From Actinomycetes bacterium (GTDB lineage Bacteria; Actinomycetota; Actinomycetes; S36-B12; UBA10799): a DNA stretch of 11,523 nt. Every line of letters begins with the position of its first letter. The first letter of the stretch is position 1. The DNA is taken from contig JAKOZM010000109.1 in the NCBI GenBank assembly GCA_029779995.1, forward strand, positions 1 through 11,523. Direction: 5' to 3'. The notes under the pieces are model-generated. The model did not search any database. It was not told where the DNA came from and was given only the letters and a program-made list of their open reading frames with translations. Positions 7,670-11,523 of the stretch are shown here, piece by piece. A program made the position numbers and the translations under genes.

Positions 7670-8388
7670 GAGCGATTCTCCTTGGTCAGCGGGGTGGCCT
7701 TGCTGATGTTCAGGGGACCATCGAAGGCGGGGATGGTCACTGCGGGCTCTCGGGTCTGTTCCCAGCCGAGGCCGAAGAAGTCGACGGCAGCCTGGTAGCC
7801 CAGGAGGTAGTCGTCGGTCTCGAGTTCCCGCTCGATGCTGGCCTGATCCCCGATACCGGTGATGACGAAAGGTGGCGAGTACACCCGGCCCTGCAGGATC
7901 AGGGTGTTCCCCACACACCGCACGGCGCTGGTGTTGATCAAACGCTGGTCCATCACCTGAATACCTTGGGCGCCCCCCCGCCACATCGCGTTGATCACCG
8001 CTTGCAGGTCCTGCTGATGGACCACGAGATCGTCGGGGTTGGCCTCTTCGTTGCCTTCCTTTGGGGCATCGGTAAGGCTGACCGTCACCGCAGGACCCGT
8101 CAAAGGCACCAAACCAACCGGCTCAGACAGACGGTCCACGGTCCCCTGGGTGCGGGCGGCCTGGGTGCCCTCCTGCTCCCGTGTCAGCTCCGCGACCTGA
8201 CTCTGCAACTGCGTGACGCGGTTCTGACGTTGATCCACGAGGGCCGCCCGCTCTGCCACGACGTCCTTGATGGCCTCGGTATCGCTGCGCAGATCGGTAC
8301 CAGCAGCTGTGTTCGCGCTGGCGGCGAAGATGAAGCCGACCGCACCGAACGCGATCGCCCCCAGAACCGACCACCAGCGCACAGTCAT
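7666..8388 (-). CDS. DUF881 membrane-anchored protein (Rv0012-like)
   Basis: Conserved actinobacterial protein of unknown function, 240 aa. Seen: an N-terminal uncleaved-signal-like helix (about 4-26), a polar heptad-like region rich in Gln, Arg and Glu (about 38-78) that could form a coiled coil, then a DUF881-like domain (about 88-235) with PLTGPAVTVSLTDAP, QDLQAVINAMWRGGAQGI and VVGNT-type segments. It would face the outside of the cell. Known: DUF881 genes sit beside crgA and trpG in many Actinomycetota, and the coiled-coil plus fold resembles division or sporulation proteins, but no activity is established. Start: ATG 8388 fits a leaderless transcript; GTG 8382, two codons in, would be better spaced from GGAGG (8390-8394). 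It overlaps trpG by four bases, so the two are co-transcribed. Confidence 0.88.
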   Translation of the reverse strand: MTVRWWSVLGAIAFGAVGFIFAASANTAAGTDLRSDTEAIKDVVAERAALVDQRQNRVTQLQSQVAELTREQEGTQAARTQGTVDRLSEPVGLVPLTGPAVTVSLTDAPKEGNEEANPDDLVVHQQDLQAVINAMWRGGAQGIQVMDQRLINTSAVRCVGNTLILQGRVYSPPFVITGIGDQASIERELETDDYLLGYQAAVDFFGLGWEQTREPAVTIPAFDGPLNISKATPLTKENRS

Positions 8389-8394
8389 GCCTCC

Positions 8395-8400
8395 ACAGTA
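8395..8400 (-). promoter_or_regulatory. Possible -10 box for the DUF881-trpG transcript
   Basis: Read on the minus strand, TACTGT is followed by six bases (GGAGGC) and the ATG at 8388. With usual spacing, transcription would begin on the A of that ATG, giving a leaderless mRNA. No good -35 match is present. The same hexamer occurs upstream of fhaA (53-58). Confidence 0.4.
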
Positions 8401-8408
8401 AAGCCGGT

Positions 8409-8414
8409 TAGAAT
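8409..8414 (+). promoter_or_regulatory. Possible -10 box for crgA
   Basis: TAGAAT ends one base before ATG 8416. Transcription would be expected at about 8421-8422, which falls on GTG 8422, in frame with crgA. This suggests a leaderless mRNA starting with that GTG and a CrgA two residues shorter than the ATG form. No convincing -35 box is present. Confidence 0.4.
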
Positions 8415-8415
8415 C

Positions 8416-8664
8416 ATGGACGTGGCTGGATTCCGATCTCGCAAGCAGGACGATATCGTCGACAAGCGCAAGCCCGTGCGGATCGGGAGTCCGGGATGGG
8501 TAGCGCCCTTGATGGTGACCTTGTTCGTCCTCGGGCTGCTCTGGGTGTGTGCCTGGTATATCGCCCCGGACGCGCCGTTCTTGTCCACGCTTGGCTTCTG
8601 GAATCTCGTGGGTGGCTTCACCCTTATCGCAGCCGGATTCGTCGTGTCCACCAAGTGGAAGTAA
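8416..8664 (+). CDS. crgA: CrgA cell division protein
   Basis: Small septum-associated membrane protein, 82 aa from ATG 8416 (80 aa from GTG 8422); family members run about 84-93 aa. Seen: a basic cytoplasmic N-terminus (FRSRKQDDIVDKRKPVRIG), two transmembrane helices (about 33-52 and 59-78) separated by a short extracytoplasmic loop (APDAPFLSTLG), and a short cytoplasmic end VSTKWK. Two-helix topology, size and position between the DUF881 and rhomboid neighbours identify CrgA. Known: in mycobacteria CrgA binds FtsZ, FtsQ, FtsI and PbpA and helps assemble the divisome; in Streptomyces it restrains FtsZ ring formation. A long frame open upstream from 7966 is only a shadow of DUF881. The TAA stop is immediately followed by the convergent stop of the next gene, leaving no terminator space. 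Confidence 0.92.
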   Translation: MDVAGFRSRKQDDIVDKRKPVRIGSPGWVAPLMVTLFVLGLLWVCAWYIAPDAPFLSTLGFWNLVGGFTLIAAGFVVSTKWK

Positions 8665-9624
8665 TCACACTGCTGTAGTTATCCTCAGGTGGGGATAAGC
8701 CTGTGGATAAGTCCGGACTTTGCGCGTCAGTTCCGCCATCTGCGACACCGGATCCTCATAGAGGTCCTCCACCCATGACCGGAGGAAATCGAGACCGGTC
8801 GTGCGTAAGTCGTCTTCGCGCCTCTTCTCCGCGGTGAGCACGCCGAGATCCAGGTACTTGGCCCTGCCGTCCACCTCCACGGCCAGGCCCGGCAGCATCA
8901 GGTCCAGGAAGTAGAGGTTTCCCGACGCACCGCGCATGGGAACTCCACACGCTGGGTCCTCATAACCCTGCAGAATCATGTGGCCGCGATAGAACGATTC
9001 CGAAGGGGCTTCGGCGGCTGGGTTCGCCAGAGTCAACGCCGGTAGGTCGCTGTACTTGGTCAGCCGGCGACGAATCTCGGTCCGGCATGCTTGGCTGGCC
9101 ACTTCGATGCGCTTGGCGTTCGTGATCTGCTGGCCCGGGGTCACCCCAGCCATGAGACGAGCGATTGCGTCGGTCACCATGAGCGCCTGCGGAAGTGGTA
9201 GCTCCGCAGCGATCGTGATCGCCGTATCGATCCCACTGGTACAGGGACCCCAGGCAGTATCTATCGGAGCCCAGCCAGGGGACCGGCGAATGTTCGCGCG
9301 CAGGTCCGACTTGGGAGCGGCCATCGACACGGGCACCTGCGACCAACTTCTGAAGTAGGGATTAGGGAGACCCAAGAGGGCCAGAGCCGAGCCGGAGCAA
9401 GCCATGTAATTGCTGCGGGCCTTCATCGCAGCGGCGGCCATCTGGCAGTGCCTGACGCGCGGATCTGCATCGAGTACGGCGAGGTACACCCCCGCTCTCA
9501 CCTTGTGCAGCAGTGCCTGGCTCAGAGCGAGTTCCCACTGGTATCTGGACAGCCCTGCATCCATGGCTTCCCGACGAGTGAAAGGCAGTCGTCCAAAGAG
9601 GTCAAGCAGATTCACACGAATCAC
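8665..9624 (-). CDS. Predicted AbiEi-like/DUF559-like protein, possible nuclease fold
   Basis: 319 aa, function not established. Seen: residues 12-50 (LPFTRREAMDAGLSRYQWE, then ALLHKVRAGVYL) resemble the winged-helix N-terminus of AbiEi-type antitoxin-domain proteins. The C-terminal part has FLDLMLPGLAVEVDGRAKY, giving D241, E250, D252 and K256, followed by EKRREDDLRTTGLDFLRSW. This pattern resembles DUF559 and Vsr-like PD-(D/E)xK nuclease folds. Known: actinobacterial genomes carry many such stand-alone proteins, rarely with a toxin partner; none is adjacent here. Start: GTG 9624, or GTG 9615 three codons in; neither has a clear RBS. It sits between crgA and a rhomboid gene, which are closer together in many relatives, and looks less GC-rich than its neighbours, so recent insertion is plausible. 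Its final codons carry DnaA-box-like sites. Confidence 0.75.
   Translation of the reverse strand: MIRVNLLDLFGRLPFTRREAMDAGLSRYQWELALSQALLHKVRAGVYLAVLDADPRVRHCQMAAAAMKARSNYMACSGSALALLGLPNPYFRSWSQVPVSMAAPKSDLRANIRRSPGWAPIDTAWGPCTSGIDTAITIAAELPLPQALMVTDAIARLMAGVTPGQQITNAKRIEVASQACRTEIRRRLTKYSDLPALTLANPAAEAPSESFYRGHMILQGYEDPACGVPMRGASGNLYFLDLMLPGLAVEVDGRAKYLDLGVLTAEKRREDDLRTTGLDFLRSWVEDLYEDPVSQMAELTRKVRTYPQAYPHLRITTAV
8679..8710. promoter_or_regulatory. Cluster of three DnaA-box-like 9-mers
   Basis: Seen: TTATCCTCA on the plus strand (8679-8687), then on the minus strand TTATCCCCA (8698-8690) and TTATCCACA (8710-8702). The last is a perfect DnaA box; the others have one mismatch each. Centres are at 8683, 8694 and 8706, about one helical turn apart. 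The first two are inverted and form a near-perfect palindrome, so a weak hairpin is an alternative role. All three are inside the 3' end of the minus-strand gene, just beyond the crgA stop. Inference: a DnaA-binding site near oriC. Confidence 0.55.
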
Positions 9625-9685
9625 TCTTGCGGCCCGCGTGGGCGCCCGAATTGAGTCGCCAGAATCTGTGGATATGGGTCACCGT

Positions 9686-9825
9686 CTGGAAAACTCCGCA
9701 CGAATCAAGATCACACTCATCGATATGCGGCGAAGTCCTGATCAACTGCCGGGTTTGCCCCGATTAGGGGGCCAAATGATCTGGAAGACTCCGCACCGAA
9801 CCTACCTTCGTGCGGAGTTTTCCAG
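9686..9825. repeat. 140-bp spacer element bounded by 19-bp perfect inverted repeats
   Basis: CTGGAAAACTCCGCACGAA at 9686-9704 recurs as its exact reverse complement at 9807-9825. A third, imperfect direct copy is at 9781-9800 (one substitution and one inserted C). The unit has no coding capacity I can support. Flanking bases show no clear target-site duplication. It may be a miniature inverted-repeat element, a dispersed extragenic repeat, or paired binding sites. It lies between the thiolase stop and the start of the AbiEi-like gene, in otherwise non-coding bases 9625-9835. Confidence 0.75.
9781..9825 (-). terminator. Hairpin after the thiolase gene, probable terminator
   Basis: The arms 9781-9800 and 9807-9825 pair over about 19 bp with one bulged C and one mismatch that is G-U on the strand reading rightwards and A-C on the thiolase transcript, closing a six-base loop. 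It begins 11 bases beyond the thiolase stop in the direction of transcription. There is no run of U after it, which is common for actinobacterial intrinsic terminators. It could also serve mainly as an mRNA 3' end stabiliser. Confidence 0.55.
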
Positions 9826-9835
9826 GCGAGGCTCG

Positions 9836-10981
9836 CTAGACCAGCTCAACGATGGTCGCATTGGCCATGCCGCCGCCCTCACACATCGTCTGCAGGCCGT
9901 AGCGGATGCCATTGCGCTGCATCTGGTGGATCAAGGTGGTCATCAACCGTGCCCCCGAGGCTCCCAGCGGGTGACCCAACGCGATCGCTCCGCCGTTCGG
10001 GTTGGTGATCTTCGGGTCAGCACCCGTCTCGGCAAACCAGGCACCCACCACAGAGGCGAAGGCCTCATTGATCTCCACCGCCCCGATCTCACCAAGACGC
10101 AGCCCGGATCGCTGCAGGGCCTTGGCGGTGGCCGGGATCGGGCCTGTGAGCATGATGATCGGGTCGACGCCGGCCATCACACCGGTGTGGAAGCGCACGA
10201 TCGGGGTCAGGCCCAGTTCCGCCGCCTTCTCGCTGGTGGTCACCAAGAGGGCGGCCGAGCCATCGGAGATCTGAGAGGCGTTGCCAGCAGTCACCACGCC
10301 GTCCTCCACAAAGGGAGTCGGCAACTTGGCCAACTTCTCCACGCTGGAGCCTGGTCGAATCCCCTGGTCGGCACTCACGCCATCGATCGTGACGATCTCC
10401 TCGCCGAACAGCCCCTCAGCCGTCGCACGTGCCGCGCGTTCATGCGACTCCACGGCCATCTCATCGAGGTACTGCCTAGTCAACCCCCAGCGTTCGGCGA
10501 TCATCTCCGCCGACACCCCTTGATTGACCAATTTGCCGTCGTAACGATTGACCATCATCGGCCCGAACGGCCCGTCGCCGCCCTTGCCATTGCTGAACAT
10601 GGGGATACGCGACATCGACTCCACCCCGCCGGCGACCACCACGTCGTAGTGGCCGGCCATGACGCCAGCAGCCGCGAAGTGCAGGGCCTGCTGGCTGGAG
10701 CCACACTGCCGGTCGACGGTGGTGCCCGGGACGGTCTCGGGGAAGCCAGCTGCAAGAGCAGCGTTGCGGCCGATGTTGAAGCCTTGCTCCCCCACCTGGG
10801 ACACGCAACCCCAGATCACGTCATCGATCAGGGCAGGATCGATCCCCGCCTTGTCAACGAGCCCTTGCAGGGCCAGCGCGGACAGATCCACGGCGTGGAT
10901 CCCCGACAGGGCTCCCTTCTCGGGCTTGCCCACTCCAACGGGGGTACGGACGGCGGCACAGATCACAGCATCACGAGTCAT
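9836..10981 (-). CDS. Thiolase (acetyl-CoA C-acyltransferase)
   Basis: Cytoplasmic enzyme that splits 3-ketoacyl-CoA with CoA, or condenses two acyl-CoAs; 381 aa, normal for the family. Seen: nucleophile C93 in DRQCGSSQ, GVESMSRIPM, N305-E306-A307-F308, H337 in GGAIALGHPLGASG, and C367 in CEGGG. All catalytic residues are intact. Start: ATG 10981 fits a leaderless transcript; GTG 10987 would add two residues. Known: degradative (FadA) and biosynthetic (AtoB/PhaA) thiolases share these motifs, and close sequence comparison is needed to separate them. The window has no other fatty-acid, steroid or polyester gene beside it, so the substrate is undecided. An operator-like palindrome over the promoter suggests control by a repressor. 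The gene is downstream of, and on the same strand as, the rhomboid gene with a 43-bp gap. Confidence 0.93.
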   Translation of the reverse strand: MTRDAVICAAVRTPVGVGKPEKGALSGIHAVDLSALALQGLVDKAGIDPALIDDVIWGCVSQVGEQGFNIGRNAALAAGFPETVPGTTVDRQCGSSQQALHFAAAGVMAGHYDVVVAGGVESMSRIPMFSNGKGGDGPFGPMMVNRYDGKLVNQGVSAEMIAERWGLTRQYLDEMAVESHERAARATAEGLFGEEIVTIDGVSADQGIRPGSSVEKLAKLPTPFVEDGVVTAGNASQISDGSAALLVTTSEKAAELGLTPIVRFHTGVMAGVDPIIMLTGPIPATAKALQRSGLRLGEIGAVEINEAFASVVGAWFAETGADPKITNPNGGAIALGHPLGASGARLMTTLIHQMQRNGIRYGLQTMCEGGGMANATIVELV

Positions 10982-10987
10982 GGGCAC

Positions 10988-11016
10988 ATGTTACTGGCGG
11001 GTAACTTCTTTGCCTA
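10988..11016 (-). promoter_or_regulatory. Probable thiolase promoter with overlapping operator palindrome
   Basis: On the minus strand, TAGGCA (11016-11011; four of six -35 bases), a 17-base spacer and TAACAT (10993-10988) precede ATG 10981 by six bases, which predicts a leaderless mRNA. The palindrome GTTAC-N6-GTAAC occupies 10990-11005 and covers the -10 box. Inference: a repressor, perhaps of the TetR family that often controls acyl-CoA genes, would block RNA polymerase here. I cannot name the regulator. Confidence 0.5.
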
Positions 11017-11024
11017 CCCCGCCC

Positions 11025-11523
11025 TCACCCGACCGGGATCAGCGCCTGAATCTGCTGCGCCCGAAAAAGCGCAAGCCCAGCCAGCACCAGCACGATCGCC
11101 AGACAGCCGGCGACCTGCACCAGGGTCTGGTTCTTGCCCCGTGGTGCCTTCGAGAACACGAACGCCACCGCAGCACCCACCACGAGGCCGCCGAAGTGTG
11201 CCCGCCAGTCGATCCCCGGGGCAACGAACCCGATCACCACGTTGATCCCGATCAACACCAGGACCTGCGTGATGTCCGCCTTCATATGCCGACCGGCGAC
11301 GACCAGGGCGCCCATCAGCCCAAAGATCGCACCACTGGCCCCCACCGAGACGGTGTTGATTCCCGAAAAACCGAAAGAGGCCACCGCCCCGCCCAGTCCC
11401 GCGATGAGGTAGAGCGCCAGGAACCGCACATGCCCCAACAGACGCTCCAAAGGCGGACCGAGAACGAACAGCACGTACATGTTGAACAGCAGGTGCAACC
11501 AACTGCCGTGCAGGAAGACACTG
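11025..11523 (-). CDS. Rhomboid-family intramembrane serine protease, C-terminal part
   Basis: Cleaves transmembrane substrates within the membrane. The frame is open to the right window edge, so only the last 165 residues are present. Seen: FLHGSWLHLLFNMYVL, typical of the conserved helix with the HxxxN-type oxyanion region; the catalytic GASGAIFG (GxSG) motif; AHFGGLVVGAAVAF carrying the catalytic His; and about five hydrophobic helices. The serine-histidine dyad is intact, so it is probably active. Known: a rhomboid gene next to ppiA and crgA is common near oriC in Actinomycetota, which fits the rest of the locus. A TTG at 11498 could be taken as a start, but the family signature upstream of it is in frame, so the real start is outside the window. 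Confidence 0.93.
   Translation of the reverse strand, partial: SVFLHGSWLHLLFNMYVLFVLGPPLERLLGHVRFLALYLIAGLGGAVASFGFSGINTVSVGASGAIFGLMGALVVAGRHMKADITQVLVLIGINVVIGFVAPGIDWRAHFGGLVVGAAVAFVFSKAPRGKNQTLVQVAGCLAIVLVLAGLALFRAQQIQALIPVG

Noticed and set aside
7670..7984. Upstream extension of the trpG frame by 105 codons
   Set aside because: TrpG/PabA proteins begin at the VLVIDNYDS motif, and ATG 7669 has a good RBS. The extension is an out-of-frame reading of DUF881.
7966..8415. Upstream extension of the crgA frame
   Set aside because: It is antisense to DUF881. Only the part from 8416 has the CrgA two-helix pattern.
650..8754. Many GGATCC sites
   Set aside because: About eleven in the window, but most are ordinary Gly-Ser, Asp-Pro and similar codon pairs in high-GC genes, with no even spacing or strand pattern.
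9686..9825. CRISPR-like array
   Set aside because: Only three repeat copies, one inverted and one imperfect, with unequal spacers and no cas genes.
9410..11245. A 611-codon open frame on the plus strand
   Set aside because: It runs antisense through the thiolase and the start of the AbiEi-like gene, whose motifs are clear on the other strand. Its translation is low-complexity His/Arg/Gly-rich with no domain I recognise.

Overview
The window is high-GC DNA with densely packed, overlapping genes. Its gene content and order match the oriC-proximal cell-wall and cell-division locus of Actinomycetota. The closest layout I know is the Mycobacterium tuberculosis set crgA - Rv0012 - trpG - pknB - pknA - pbpA - rodA - pstP - fhaB - fhaA, with the same relative strands. 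Here pknA is absent and PknB has three PASTA domains instead of four. This argues against a mycobacterium and for another actinobacterial lineage. I cannot name the genus from sequence alone.

Bases 77-7058 (+) form one tightly coupled operon: fhaA, fhaB, pstP, rodA, pbpA, pknB. Four of the five junctions are stop/start overlaps or gaps of 6 bp or less; the last gap is 22 bp. The genes make one system. PknB senses cell-wall fragments through its extracellular PASTA domains and phosphorylates wall-synthesis and division proteins. FhaA and FhaB read the phospho-threonines. PstP removes the phosphates. RodA (glycan polymerase) and PbpA (transpeptidase) are the synthetic machinery under control.

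Bases 7055-8388 (-) hold trpG/pabA and an upstream DUF881 membrane protein, overlapping by 4 bp. The stop codons of trpG and pknB share a TTAA palindrome. DUF881 and crgA are divergent over only 27 bp, and both look as if they are transcribed to leaderless or near-leaderless mRNAs. CrgA (8416-8664, +) is the small two-helix division protein that recruits wall enzymes to the septum.

Bases 8665-11523 (-) are less conserved. A 319-codon protein with an AbiEi-like N-terminus and a DUF559-like nuclease C-terminus abuts crgA tail to tail. Its last codons contain three DnaA-box-like 9-mers in 32 bp. A 211-bp spacer (9625-9835) carries three copies of a 19-bp element; two form a perfect inverted repeat and two form a strong hairpin behind the thiolase gene. 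A thiolase follows, with an operator-like palindrome over its probable -10 box, then the C-terminal part of a rhomboid protease running off the right edge.

I see no tRNA, rRNA, CRISPR array, transposase or phage gene. The core is a well-known system. The less expected features are the DnaA-box cluster, the inverted-repeat spacer, the PknB activation-loop change and the compact leaderless promoters.
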